DNA of 64,000 bases from Halictus rubicundus (Eukaryota; Arthropoda; Insecta; Hymenoptera; Halictidae). The stretch is taken from the NCBI RefSeq assembly GCF_050948215.1, contig NW_027488641.1, positions 1 through 64,000 of the forward strand, read 5' to 3'. Below the pieces are notes generated by a model. That model was not told where the DNA came from. It worked only from the letters and a program-made list of their open reading frames with translations, and searched no databases. A program made the translations under genes and the position numbers. Positions 48,301 to 62,000 of this stretch are shown here, piece by piece (the stretch's first letter is position 1; every line of letters begins with the position of its first letter).

Positions 48301-51300
48301 ATAGGATAGGATAGAGGATAGGATAGGATTGAGGATAGGATAGGATAGAGGATAGGATAGGATAGAGGATAGAGGATAGAGGATAGAGGATAGGATAGGA
48401 TAGAGGATAGGATAGGATAGAGGATAGGATAGGATAGAGGATAGGATAGGATAGAGGATAGGATAGGATAGAGGATAGGATAGGATAGAGGATAGGATAG
48501 GATAGAGGATAGGATAGGATAGAGGATAGGATAGGATAGAGGATAGGATAGGATAGAGGATAGGATAGGATAGAGGATAGGATAGGATAGAGGATAGGAT
48601 AGGATAGAGGATAGGATAGGATAGAGGATAGGATAGGATAGAGGATAGGATAGGATAGAGGATAGGATAGGATAGAGGATAGGATAGGATAGAGGATAGG
48701 ATAGGATAGAGGATAGGATAGGATAGAGGATAGGATATGATAGAGGATAGGATAGGATAGAGGATAGGATAGGATAGAGGATAGGATAGGATATAAGATA
48801 GGATAGGATAGAGGATAGGATAGGATAGAGGATACGATAGGATAGAGGATAGGATAGGATAGGGGATATTATAGGATAGAGGATAGCGGATAGGATAGCG
48901 GATAGGATAGCGGATAGGAGAGGATAGAGTATAGAATAGGATAATGGGTAGGATAGGATAGAGGATATGATAGATGATTTGATAGGATAGAGAGTAGGAT
49001 CGGATAGAGGATAGGATAGGATAGAGGATAGGATCGGATAGAGGATAGGATAGATGATTGGATAGGATAGAGGATAGGATAGAGGATAGGATAGGATAGA
49101 GGATAGGATAGGATAGAGGATAGGATAGGATAGAGGATACGATAGGATAGAGGAAAGGATAGACGATAGGATAGGATAGAGGATAGGATAGGATAGTGGA
49201 TAGGATAGGATAGAGGATAGGTTAGGATAGAGGATAGGATAGGATAGAGGATAGGATAGGATAGAGGATAGGATAGGATAGAGGATAAGATAGGATAGAG
49301 GATAGGATAGGATAGAGGATTGGATAGAATACAGGATTGTATTGAGGATAGGATAGGATAGAGGATAGGATAGAGGATACGATAGAGGATAGGATAGAGG
49401 ATTCGATAGGATAGAGGATATTATAGGATACACGATAGGTTAGGATAGAGGATTCGATAGGATAGAGGATAGGATAGGATAGAGGATAGTATATTATAGA
49501 GGATAGGATAGGATAGAGGATAGGATAGGATAGAGGATATGATAGGATAGAGGATAGGATAGGATAGAGAATAGGATAGGATAGAGGATAGGATAGGATG
49601 GAGGATAGGATAGGATAGAGGATAGGATAGAGGATAGGATAGAGGATAGGATAGGATATAGGATAGGATAGGATAGAGTATAGGAGAGGATAGAGGATAG
49701 GATAGGATAGAGGAAAGGATAGAGGATAGAGGATAGGATAGGATAGAGGATAGGATAGGATAGAGGATAGGATAGGATAGAGGATAGGATAGGATAGAGG
49801 ATAGGATAGGATAGAGGATAGGATGGGATAGAGGATAGAGGATAGAGGATAGAGGATAGGATAGGATAGAGGATAGGATAGGATAGAGGATAGGATAGGA
49901 TAGAGGATAGGATAGGATAGAGGATAGGATAGGATAGAGGATAGGATATAATAGAGGATAGGATAGGATAGAGGATAGGATAGGATAGAGGATAGGATAG
50001 GATAGAGGATAGGATAGGATAGAGGATAGGATAGGATAGAGGATAGGATAGGATAGAGGATAGGATAGGATAGAGGATAGGATAGGATAGAGGATAGGAT
50101 AGGATAGAGGATAGGATAGGATAGAGGATAGGATAGGATAGAGGATAGGATAGGATAGAGGATAGGATAGGATAGAGGATAGGATATGATAGAGGATAGG
50201 ATAGGATAGAGGATAGGATAGGATAGAGGATAGGATAGGATATAAGATAGGATAGGATAGAGGATAGGATAGGATAGAGGATACGATAGGATAGAGGATA
50301 GGATAGGATAGAGGATAGGATAGGGTAGAGGATAGGATAGGATAGAGGATAGGATAGGATAGAGGATACGATAGGATAGAGGATAGGATAGGATAGAGGA
50401 TAGGATAGGGTAGAGGATAGGATAGGACAGAGGATAGGATAGGATAGAGGATAGGATAGGATAGCGGATAGGATAGCGGACAGGATAGGATAGAGGATAG
50501 GATAGGATAGAGGATTGGATAGAATACAGGATTGCATTGAGGATAGGATAGGATAGAGGATAGGATAGAGGATAGGATAGGATAGAGGATAAGATAGAGG
50601 ATAGGATAGAGGATAGGATAGAGGATTCGATAGGATAGAGGATATTATAGGATACACGATAGGTTAGGATAGAGGATTCGATAGGATAGAGGATAGGATA
50701 GGATAGAGGATAGGATAGGATAGAGGATAGGATAGGATAGAGGATAGGATAGAGGATTGGATAGGACAGAGGATAGGATAGGTTAGAGGATAGTATCGGA
50801 TAGAGGATAGGATAGGTGATTGGATAGGATAGGATAAAGGATAGGATAGGATAGAGGATAGGATATAATAGAGGATAGGATCCGATAGAGGATAGGATAG
50901 GGGATTCGTTGGATAGAGGATAGGATAGGAAAGAGGATAGGATAGGATAGATGATAAGATAGGATAGAGGATCGGATAGGGGATTGGATAGAGAATAGGA
51001 TAGGATAGAGGATAGGATAGGATAGAGGATAGGATAGGATAGAGGATAGGATAGGATAGAGGATAGGATAGGATAGAGTATAGAATAGGATAGAGGATAG
51101 GATAGGATAGAGGATAGGATAGGATTGAGGATAGGATAGGATAGAGGATAGGATAGGATAGAGGATAGAGGATAGAGGATAGAGGATAGGATAGGATAGA
51201 GGATAGGATAGGATAGAGGATAGGATAGGATAGAGGATAGGATAGGATAGAGGATAGGATAGGATAGAGGATAGGATAGGATAGAGGATAGGATAGGATA

Positions 51301-54300
51301 GAGGATAGGATAGGATAGAGGATAGGATAGGATAGAGGATAGGATAGGATAGAGGATAGGATAGGATAGAGGATAGGATAGGATAGAGGATAGGATAGGA
51401 TAGAGGATAGGATAGGATAGAGGATAGGATAGGATAGAGGATAGGATAGGATAGAGGATAGGATAGGATAGAGGATAGGATAGGATAGAGGATAGGATAT
51501 GATAGAGGATAGGATAGGATAGAGGATAGGATAGGATAGAGGATAGGATAGGATATAAGATAGGATAGGATAGAGGATAGGATAGGATAGAGGATACGAT
51601 AGGATAGAGGATAGGATAGGATAGGGGATATTATAGGATAGAGGATAGCGGATAGGATAGCGGATAGGATAGCGGATAGGAGAGGATAGAGTATAGAATA
51701 GGATAATGGGTAGGATAGGATAGAGGATATGATAGATGATTTGATAGGATAGAGAGTAGGATCGGATAGAGGATAGGATAGGATAGAGGATAGGATCGGA
51801 TAGAGGATAGGATAGATGATTGGATAGGATAGAGGATAGGATAGAGGATAGGATAGGATAGAGGATAGGATAGGATAGAGGATAGGATAGGATAGAGGAT
51901 ACGATAGGATAGAGGAAAGGATAGACGATAGGATAGGATAGAGGATAGGATAGGATAGTGGATAGGATAGGATAGAGGATAGGTTAGGATAGAGGATAGG
52001 ATAGGATAGAGGATAGGATAGGATAGAGGATAGGATAGGATAGAGGATAAGATAGGATAGAGGATAGGATAGGATAGAGGATTGGATAGAATACAGGATT
52101 GTATTGAGGATAGGATAGGATAGAGGATAGGATAGAGGATACGATAGAGGATAGGATAGAGGATTCGATAGGATAGAGGATATTATAGGATACACGATAG
52201 GTTAGGATAGAGGATTCGATAGGATAGAGGATAGGATAGGATAGAGGATAGTATATTATAGAGGATAGGATAGGATAGAGGATAGGATAGGATAGAGGAT
52301 ATGATAGGATAGAGGATAGGATAGGATAGAGAATAGGATAGGATAGAGGATAGGATAGGATGGAGGATAGGATAGGATAGAGGATAGGATAGAGGATAGG
52401 ATAGAGGATAGGATAGGATATAGGATAGGATAGGATAGAGTATAGGAGAGGATAGAGGATAGGATAGGATAGAGGATAGGATAGGATAGAGGATAGGATA
52501 GGATAGAGGATAGGATAGGATAGAGGATAGGATAGGATAGAGGATAGGATAGGATAGAGGATAGGATAGGATAGAGGATAGGATAGGATAGAGGATAGGA
52601 TAGGATAGAGGATAGGATAGGATAGAGGATAGGATAGGATAGAGGATAGGATAGGATAGAGGATAGGATAGGATAGAGGATAGGATATGATAGAGGATAG
52701 GATAGGATAGAGGATAGGATAGGATAGAGGATAGGATAGGATATAAGATAGGATAGGATAGAGGATAGGATAGGATAGAGGATACGATAGGATAGAGGAT
52801 AGGATAGGATAGGGGATATTATAGGATAGAGGATAGCGGATAGGATAGCGGATAGGATAGCGGATAGGAGAGGATAGAGTATAGAATAGGATAATGGGTA
52901 GGATAGGATAGAGGATATGATAGATGATTTGATAGGATAGAGAGTAGGATCGGATAGAGGATAGGATAGGATAGAGGATAGGATCGGATAGAGGATAGGA
53001 TAGATGATTGGATAGGATAGAGGATAGGATAGAGGATAGGATAGGATAGAGGATAGGATAGGATAGAGGATAGGATAGGATAGAGGATACGATAGGATAG
53101 AGGAAAGGATAGACGATAGGATAGGATAGAGGATAGGATAGGATAGTGGATAGGATAGGATAGAGGATAGGTTAGGATAGAGGATAGGATAGGATAGAGG
53201 ATAGGATAGGATAGAGGATAGGATAGGATAGAGGATAAGATAGGATAGAGGATAGGATAGGATAGAGGATTGGATAGAATACAGGATTGTATTGAGGATA
53301 GGATAGGATAGAGGATAGGATAGAGGATACGATAGAGGATAGGATAGAGGATTCGATAGGATAGAGGATATTATAGGATACACGATAGGTTAGGATAGAG
53401 GATTCGATAGGATAGAGGATAGGATAGGATAGAGGATAGTATATTATAGAGGATAGGATAGGATAGAGGATAGGATAGGATAGAGGATATGATAGGATAG
53501 AGGATAGGATAGGATAGAGAATAGGATAGGATAGAGGATAGGATAGGATGGAGGATAGGATAGGATAGAGGATAGGATAGAGGATAGGATAGAGGATAGG
53601 ATAGGATATAGGATAGGATAGGATAGAGTATAGGAGAGGATAGAGGATAGGATAGGATAGAGGATAGGATAGGATAGAGGATAGGATAGGATAGAGGATA
53701 GGATAGGATAGAGGATAGGATAGGATAGAGGATAGGATAGGATAGAGGATAGGATAGGATAGAGGATAGGATAGGATAGAGGATAGGATAGGATAGGATA
53801 GAGGATAGGATAGGATAGAGGATAGGATAGGATAGAGGATAGGATAGGATAGAGGATAGGATATGATAGAGGATAGGATAGGATAGAGGATAGGATAGGA
53901 TAGAGGATAGGATAGGATATAAGATAGGATAGGATAGAGGATAGGATAGGATAGAGGATACGATAGGATAGAGGATAGGATAGGATAGGGGATATTATAG
54001 GATAGAGGATAGCGGATAGGATAGCGGATAGGATAGCGGATAGGAGAGGATAGAGTATAGAATAGGATAATGGGTAGGATAGGATAGAGGATATGATAGA
54101 TGATTTGATAGGATAGAGAGTAGGATCGGATAGAGGATAGGATAGGATAGAGGATAGGATCGGATAGAGGATAGGATAGATGATTGGATAGGATAGAGGA
54201 TAGGATAGAGGATAGGATAGGATAGAGGATAGGATAGGATAGAGGATAGGATAGGATAGAGGATACGATAGGATAGAGGAAAGGATAGACGATAGGATAG

Positions 54301-56296
54301 GATAGAGGATAGGATAGGATAGTGGATAGGATAGGATAGAGGATAGGTTAGGATAGAGGATAGGATAGGATAGAGGATAGGATAGGATAGAGGATAGGAT
54401 AGGATAGAGGATAAGATAGGATAGAGGATAGGATAGGATAGAGGATTGGATAGAATACAGGATTGTATTGAGGATAGGATAGGATAGAGGATAGGATAGA
54501 GGATACGATAGAGGATAGGATAGAGGATTCGATAGGATAGAGGATATTATAGGATACACGATAGGTTAGGATAGAGGATTCGATAGGATAGAGGATAGGA
54601 TAGGATAGAGGATAGTATATTATAGAGGATAGGATAGGATAGAGGATAGGATAGGATAGAGGATATGATAGGATAGAGGATAGGATAGGATAGAGAATAG
54701 GATAGGATAGAGGATAGGATAGGATGGAGGATAGGATAGGATAGAGGATAGGATAGAGGATAGGATAGAGGATAGGATAGGATATAGGATAGGATAGGAT
54801 AGAGTATAGGAGAGGATAGAGGATAGGATAGGATAGAGGAAAGGATAGAGGATAGAGGATAGGATAGGATAGAGGATAGGATAGGATAGAGGATAGGATA
54901 GGATAGAGGATAGGATAGGATAGAGGATAGGATAGGATAGAGGATAGGATGGGATAGAGGATAGAGGATAGAGGATAGAGGATAGGATAGGATAGAGGAT
55001 AGGATAGGATAGAGGATAGGATAGGATAGAGGATAGGATAGGATAGAGGATAGGATAGGATAGAGGATAGGATAGGATAGAGGATAGGATATAATAGAGG
55101 ATAGGATAGGATAGAGGATAGGATAGGATAGAGGATAGGATAGGATAGAGGATAGGATAGGATAGAGGATAGGATAGGATAGAGGATAGGATAGGATAGA
55201 GGATAGGATAGGATAGAGGATAGGATAGGATAGAGGATAGGATAGGATAGAGGATAGGATAGGATAGAGGATAGGATAGGATAGAGGATAGGATAGGATA
55301 GAGGATAGGATATGATAGAGGATAGGATAGGATAGAGGATAGGATAGGATAGAGGATAGGATAGGATATAAGATAGGATAGGATAGAGGATAGGATAGGA
55401 TAGAGGATACGATAGGATAGAGGATAGGATAGGATAGAGGATAGGATAGGGTAGAGGATAGGATAGGACAGAGGATAGGATAGGATAGAGGATAGGATAG
55501 GATAGCGGATAGGATAGCGGACAGGATAGGATAGAGGATAGGATAGGATAGAGGATTGGATAGAATACAGGATTGCATTGAGGATAGGATAGGATAGAGG
55601 ATAGGATAGAGGATAGGATAGGATAGAGGATAAGATAGAGGATAGGATAGAGGATAGGATAGAGGATTCGATAGGATAGAGGATATTATAGGATACACGA
55701 TAGGTTAGGATAGAGGATTCGATAGGATAGAGGATAGGATAGGATAGAGGATAGGATAGGATAGAGGATAGGATAGGATAGAGGATAGGATAGAGGATTG
55801 GATAGGACAGAGGATAGGATAGGTTAGAGGATAGTATCGGATAGAGGATAGGATAGGTGATTGGATAGGATAGGATAAAGGATAGGATAGGATAGAGGAT
55901 AGGATATAATAGAGGATAGGATCCGATAGAGGATAGGATAGGGGATTCGTTGGATAGAGGATAGGATAGGAAAGAGGATAGGATAGGATAGATGATAAGA
56001 TAGGATAGAGGATCGGATAGGGGATTGGATAGAGAATAGGATAGGATAGAGGATAGGATAGGATAGAGGATAGGATAGGATAGAGGATAGGATAGGATAG
56101 AGGATAGGATAGGATAGAGTATAGAATAGGATAGAGGATAGGATAGGATAGAGGATAGGATAGGATTGAGGATAGGATAGGATAGAGGATAGGATAGGAT
56201 AGAGGATAGAGGATAGAGGATAGAGGATAGGATAGGATAGAGGATAGGATAGGATAGAGGATAGGATAGGATAGAGGATAGGATAGGATAGAGGAT
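30400..56296. repeat. GGATA satellite, right array (beta-anchor higher-order type)
   Basis: Marked by the motif ATTATAGGATACACGATAGG, followed by TTAGGATAGAGGATTCG. Its CAC ends at 30813, 31823, 32945, 34670, 35668, 36647, 37599, 38088, 39577, 40848, 41309, 42263, 43267, 44360, 45483, 46547, 47861, 49433, 50657, 52195, 53383, 54559 and 55698. Spacing is mostly 0.95-1.5 kb. Other unit markers include runs of GATAGCG, GATTGGATAGAATACAGGATTGCATTGAGG-like blocks and AGAGGATAGAGGATAGAGG triplets. It is a homogenised higher-order repeat without genes. Confidence 0.95.
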
Positions 56297-56890
56297 GGGG
56301 ACCGAGGGGATATGGGCTTAGTAGTGGTGACTCGGATCCACTACTAGGTATGCCACAGTGGTGGCGGTCATATCCCTAAAATCCTCTACGCTCCACCTCC
56401 TCGTGGTGGTCCCTGGGAACACACATAGTTGTGTGTTGCTAACGGAGCGAGGGGTATTCCGCGGAAAGTAGTCCCAATGATGTATGAGGCGATGCCGGCG
56501 GGATCTTCGGATCCTGGCAGGGCCTCCCTTGCCGGTAAGGCTCACACGGAGGGATAAAAAACCGCGGAATGGGTCCTGCGATAACGACCGGGGAGGTCGC
56601 CGCAGGGCCCTTGCCGTAAACCGGTGGTCATGTTTTACCGGAACGGTGGTCTTGCCTTAATCGGCCGGGCCGCGAGGATGATAACCTCTATAAAAATCCC
56701 TAATGCCCTAAGCTTAGGTGCGCGGTGAGAGGGTACGCCCTGGCTACAGGGCGCGGCTGGTGGGGTACATCAGCCACTAGCGCACCATCTCTGGATACCT
56801 GGCGAACTCCAGTTGAAATTAGCCTTACCCGGGCAAGGAGGCTCTGCCCGGGCGGACGTGTTTTTTCCTGCCAATCTCGTGGGACCAGAT
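56297..56890 (+). promoter_or_regulatory. LINE copy 2 5' UTR
   Basis: Identical to copy 1 over the first ~120 bases, so all paired segments of the 5'-terminal fold are retained. Later differences are small (for example a one-base change near 56466 and an indel near 56700). The strong CCCGGGCA/TGCCCGGG hairpin just before ORF1 is also kept. Confidence 0.7.
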
Positions 56891-59050
56891 ATGGAATCGT
56901 ATAATAAAAACCTTGATGTTGTGGGGGAGGCTGCCGATACGGCAGCAGCTGCGGCGGGGGAAGAGACGGCAGCGGTCACTGACGGGGAGGGGATGGCAAC
57001 GATTACTGCCGGGGAGGACGCGGTCGTGGTCATCGCGGACGAGGACTCGGATGGGGATGAAACAATCATCTCCATCTCGAGCTCCGTCGGCTCGATCGTG
57101 ACGCGCGGGGGCGCGGAGAAGCGGGGCGCGACATCTGGGGTCTCTGACCCCAAGCGTGCCCGGTTAGAGGGGGGGCAGCACACCCGCGGCGGGTCGGTGT
57201 CGCGGACGGACCCCGGGGAGGGCTCGTCGGGGACGCCCACCATGGATCTGGCCCTCGGCGGCCGCGCCGAGAGGAGTCAGACGAGGAGGGTGGATGACCT
57301 CATCGAGCTGGGTGGGAGGATGCCGACAGCGCAGCTAGTAGGGGAGGTGGAGGAGGCGATGTTGAGGGTGGAGAGAGTCTCCACCGTCTCAAAGGGCCTC
57401 AAGGGGGACCTGGCTAAAGACTTGCGGGATTGTTCTGCAGTCGCCAGGGCCCACTGCACCACCTTGATGCAGCGGTGCTTTACCGGGATGGCGTGGCAGG
57501 GTAGCCAGGAGGTGGCCCGCCTCCGCGAGCAGAACGCGGCCCTCGCGAAGGAGGCGGGTGACCACCGGGCGAGGCTCCGGTCAATGGAGGCCGGGCGGCG
57601 GGCGAACACCGACAGCGGTCGCCGGGCGGGACATGCGCCAATAGGGGAAGCGCCCCCCGCCTCCTCGACAGCGGGGGTCCGTACGCGGGGGATGGAGGCG
57701 ATGGGACCGTCGGGGGAGGGAGCGGGAGTTTTGGACTCCGAAGCCCTGCTTCTCCGGGTCGGCGCGCTGATAACGGCCAGGAACCGGGAGCTAGAGGCCC
57801 GGATGGAGGAGCGGTTCCGGACGATTCTGGCCGGGTTGGCCCCGGCCCTCCGGGCGGAGGGTAAATCGGCGCGCGAGGCGACGCCGGTGGCTTCTCTGCC
57901 GGCGACGTCTGTCACCAAGGGGACTGGACCGGTGGTCGTGTCCAACGTGAGGGTGGTGCCCCCCGTTATCATTCCGCCACCGGTCGTCCCGGCCTCGTGG
58001 ATGGAGGTGACGAGCAAGGCGGCGAAGAGGGCCAAGAAGAAGATGGCCGCGGAGGAGGCTGCGGCGAGAGCAGCCGCGGCCGAGGCAGCTGCCGCCGCTT
58101 CACGGCTGCAGGCTGCGAGGGAGCCGAGGGCGGCGGGCGGCGCACGAGTGCAGGGCGGCGCGAGCGCGGCGAAGCCCGCCGCCGGGAGGGACGGTGGCCT
58201 GGGACGCACCCCCAGAACGGCAGCAGTGGCCATCACCATCCCCGAGAGCTGCAAGCTCACTTATTCGGAGGTGATGGCCAGGGCAAAAGAGAGGGTGGAC
58301 CTCAAGGCTATCGGGATCGAGTCGGGGGTGCTTCCCAGGCGGTCGAAAACCGGCGGGATCCTCCTGGAGGTCAGGGGCACGGGGTGCCAGGAGAAGGCAC
58401 GGGCCCTCTCCGGGAGGATCGCCGAGGCGCTTGGGGGGACCGGGGTTAAGGTCTCCCAGGCGGTCAAGCGCGGCGAGGTGCGCGTGGCGGGCCTGGACGA
58501 CTCGGTGTCGCCCGGGGACGTAGCGGCGGCGCTGGCGGCGGCGGGGGAGTGTTCCGCGGCGGAGTTCCGGGTCGGCGAGATCCGCAGACCCGCCTCGGAG
58601 CAGGCGCTGGGCTCCTGTTGGGCCCAGGGCCCCCTCGCGGCCGTCAAGAAAGTGTTGGCGGGAGGCCGGCTGCTGGTCGGCTGGTCCTCGGCCCGCGTCG
58701 AGGCGCTGAGGGAGCGGCCCCTGCAATGCTTCCGTTGTTTGGAGACGGGGCACACGCGGGCGACATGCGAGAGCGCGGTCGACAGAGGCGCGATGTGCTA
58801 CCGCTGCGGGGCGGCGGAGCACCGGGCTTCGGCCTGTAGGGCCGCCCCCAGGTGTCCGCTCTGCGCGGACCTGGGGAGACCATCGGGCCATAGATTCGGG
58901 GCCAAAGCGTGTGCCCCGGCTCCCAAGAGGGGCCGCGCGGCGACGAAAGAGAAGGGCGCGTCTGGGGCTGCATCCGCGCAGCGGCCGCAGACGGCGCCGG
59001 GGGCCCGGACCTCCCAGGGAGGGGACTCTGCAGAGCCCATGTTAGAGTAG
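56891..59050 (+). CDS. LINE copy 2 ORF1: Gag-like protein with three zinc knuckles (intact)
   Basis: I start at the first ATG in frame (56891), giving 719 residues. The frame is open further upstream but only from non-ATG codons. The N-terminal ~90 residues are acidic and low complexity. A charged, Ala-rich helical stretch (KKMAAEEAAARAAAAEAA) lies in the middle. The R1-type Gag domain follows, then three knuckles at residues ~613-674: CFRCLETGHTRATC, CYRCGAAEHRASAC and CPLC-x8-H-x6-C. The last is the characteristic spaced finger of R1/TRAS-type ORF1. It ends ...PMLE at TAG 59048-59050, where ORF2 overlaps in the -1 frame. The protein would coat element RNA in a ribonucleoprotein with ORF2. 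The G-run that breaks copy 1 has seven Gs here (57169-57175). Confidence 0.92.
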   Translation: MESYNKNLDVVGEAADTAAAAAGEETAAVTDGEGMATITAGEDAVVVIADEDSDGDETIISISSSVGSIVTRGGAEKRGATSGVSDPKRARLEGGQHTRGGSVSRTDPGEGSSGTPTMDLALGGRAERSQTRRVDDLIELGGRMPTAQLVGEVEEAMLRVERVSTVSKGLKGDLAKDLRDCSAVARAHCTTLMQRCFTGMAWQGSQEVARLREQNAALAKEAGDHRARLRSMEAGRRANTDSGRRAGHAPIGEAPPASSTAGVRTRGMEAMGPSGEGAGVLDSEALLLRVGALITARNRELEARMEERFRTILAGLAPALRAEGKSAREATPVASLPATSVTKGTGPVVVSNVRVVPPVIIPPPVVPASWMEVTSKAAKRAKKKMAAEEAAARAAAAEAAAAASRLQAAREPRAAGGARVQGGASAAKPAAGRDGGLGRTPRTAAVAITIPESCKLTYSEVMARAKERVDLKAIGIESGVLPRRSKTGGILLEVRGTGCQEKARALSGRIAEALGGTGVKVSQAVKRGEVRVAGLDDSVSPGDVAAALAAAGECSAAEFRVGEIRRPASEQALGSCWAQGPLAAVKKVLAGGRLLVGWSSARVEALRERPLQCFRCLETGHTRATCESAVDRGAMCYRCGAAEHRASACRAAPRCPLCADLGRPSGHRFGAKACAPAPKRGRAATKEKGASGAASAQRPQTAPGARTSQGGDSAEPMLE

Positions 59051-62000
59051 GTACTTTTAATCCTACTCCGGTTCTGCAGGCGAACCTCAACCACTCGCGC
59101 GCGGCACAGGACCTGTTTGTCCAAGCCGTGCGCGAGTGGGGGGCTGGGCTGGCAGTTGCGGCGGAGCCGTACGCAATCACCGAACACCCCTTCTGGGTGG
59201 GGGACGAGATCGGCTCCGTAGTAATAGTGGCGGGAAGCCGCCCCGGGTCCCCGTCGGTCTCCCTTCTGGAGCGGGGCGAGGGATTCGTGGCGGTGCAATG
59301 GGGGGACATCGCGGTTGTCGGGATCTACATCTCGCCGAGCTGTGGCCTCGATCAATTTCGGGGGTTCCTGGGCGGGCTGAACAGCTGCATCGCGCGGTGC
59401 AGCGCCCGCCCGGTTCTCGTTTTGGGAGACTTCAATGCCCACGCGGTATCGTGGGGGAGTCCCAGGACGACCACTAGGGGTAGCGAGGTGTTAACCTGGG
59501 CGGCCGGCCTGGATCTCCGGTTGATTAACCGGGGATCCACGCCGACGTGCGTGCGTCCGCAGGGGGTCTCGATTGTCGACCTGACATGGGGGACTCCCTC
59601 GGCCGTGCGCCGGGTGTCGGGATGGAGGGTGGCCGAGGAGATAGAGATTGCGTCAGACCATACGCCCATGGTCATGGACGTGTGGCCCACCCTCCACGCG
59701 CGGGATTCCCGGCCGGGCCGGGGGGACCGACGGCCGCGATGGGCCTTGAAGCGGCTGGACGCGGACGCGTTCGGGGCCGCGGTAGCCGCGGCGACATGGA
59801 CGGGGCCGGCCCTGTCCGAGCTGGCGCCTGCGCAAGGGGCGAGGCGGCTGCGGGAGGTAATGACGGCGGTGTGCGACACCGCCATGCCCCGCAGCCGGTT
59901 CGCCCCCAGGAGGGCGGCGTACTGGTGGTCCGCCGGCATTGCGGAGCTCCGGCGTGCCTGCAATGCCGCGCGGCGTCGGTACGGCCGAGCGCGTAGGAGG
60001 CGCGACGACGAGGAGGTGACGGCGAGGCTCGGCGGGGAGTACCGAGCCGCGCTCGGGGTTCTCCGCAGGGCTATCGCGCGGGCCAAGGCCGACGCGTGGT
60101 CGGAGCTCGTCGGCACGGTGGACTCCGATCCATGGGGGCGCCCGTACAAGCTTGTCATGAACAAGCTGCGCGCGTGGGCGCCTCCGGTGACGGAGTCGAT
60201 GGACCCCCACCTGCTCGAGGGAGTGGTGGCGTCCCTCTTCCCGCGAGAGGGGGGACAACTGCGCCGCTCCCATTGGGAACAGGAGCCTCTCTCCTGGTCC
60301 GCAGAGTGGGAGGTGTCGGCCGGCGAGCTGGGTGAGGCGGTGGCCAGGGCGCGGCGGGTGGGCCGCAAGGCCCCGGGCCCGGACGGGGTGCCGGGCCGCG
60401 CGTTGGTCTTGGCCCTGGAGGGGGGACTCGCCGCCGAACTCCGGCAGCTGTATAACGGCTGTCTGAGGGAGGGGGTGTTCCCCACGGAGTGGAAGTCGGG
60501 CAGGTTGGTCCTCCTTCCGAAGGGGGGCAAGTCCCGGGACTCGCCCTCAGGGTACCGGCCAATTTGTCTGCTGGACGAGGCGGGGAAGTTGTTCGAGCGC
60601 GTACTCGTTGGACGCCTCGTCAGGCACCTGTCGGCGGGAGGGGTCCCCGATCTGAGCGGGGTTCAATTCGGCTTCCGGGAGGGTCTCTCCACCGTCGACG
60701 CTATTCGGCGGGTGAGGGCTCTCTCGGAGGCCTGTACGAGGGGGGGCGGTGTTGCGTTGGCGATATCCTTGGATATCGCTAACGCGTTCAACACCGTCCC
60801 CTGGGATCGGATAATGGAGGCCCTGGTCTTCCACCGGGTGCCTCTGTATCTCAGAAGGGTGATCGGGAGCTATCTCTCCGACAGGGGTATAGAGTATCCC
60901 GGCCGGTACGGGATGGTGCGCAGGGGCGTCGTGCGCGGGGTTCCGCAGGGCTCGGTGTTGGGCCCGTTGCTGTGGAATCTTGCGTACGATCGCGTCCTGC
61001 GGGAGGAGATGCCTCCCGGGGTCAGCCTGACGTGTTACGCCGACGACACGCTGGTATTGGCCACCGGGAGGTATGCGAAGGAGGCCATCTGCCTGGCGGA
61101 GCGCGGCGCGTGGCGCGCGGTGCGCGCGATCCGGTCGCTGGGCCTAGAGGTGTCCGTCGAGAAAACCAGGGCCATGTGGTTTCTCCGCTCGGCCCGGTTG
61201 GCGGCGCCTCCCCAGTGCTGGATCTGCGTGGGGGAGGGGATGGTCAAGGTCGGGTCCCAGATGCGGTACCTGGGACTCGAGCTTGACGGCCGGTGGCGTT
61301 TTGACCGCCACCTTGAGTCGCTGGCGCCCCGGGCGGAGAGGGCGACCGCTGCGCTCGGTCGCCTTCTCCCGAATCTCGGGGGACCCTGTGGACGGGTGCG
61401 TCGTCTGTTCGCGGTGGTGGTGCGAGTTTTGGTCCTGTACGGAGCCCCTGTGTGGGCGCGCGATGTCTTGGCTAGGGGGCGCAGTGGCGGCACACGGTCG
61501 CTGCTGCGTCGCATCGAGCGCAGGCTGGCCATAGGCATCGTGCGGGGGTACCGCACCATTTCATACGCGACGGCAATGGTGATGTCGGGGCTGATCCCCC
61601 TCGAGCTGGAGGCCCGCGTGTTGGCGGATGTGCATACGCACTCCAGGGAACTCCGGCTCCGGGGGGTGGCCCCGGATCAGGCGCGGCTCATGGTGGATGA
61701 GCTCAGGCGACATGCTCGGCGGCACGCAGCCCGGGAGTGGCGCGATAGCCTTCCCGGGACGAGGGAGGGCGAGAGGCGGGCCGTTCGGGCCATCCTCCCG
61801 GTGTTCGATCAATGGAACAGGGGATGGATGGGGCATAGGGTCTCCTACCGTGTGACGCAGGTGATGAGCGGGCACGGGTGCTTCGGCGACTACCTGTGTC
61901 GCATCGGGAGGGAGACCGAGGAGGCGTGTCACCACTGCGGCGAGCCGCGGGACACGGCGCAACACACTCTGGAGGAGTGTCCGGCATGGGGGGGAGAGCG

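Noticed and set aside
16490..56280. Very long minus-strand open frames (up to ~1400 codons) of YPIL/SSIL repeats
   Set aside because: They follow automatically from a 17-bp repeat with no stop codon on the minus strand. All frames give the same cyclic peptide, starts are non-ATG, and the longest runs read through LINE ends.
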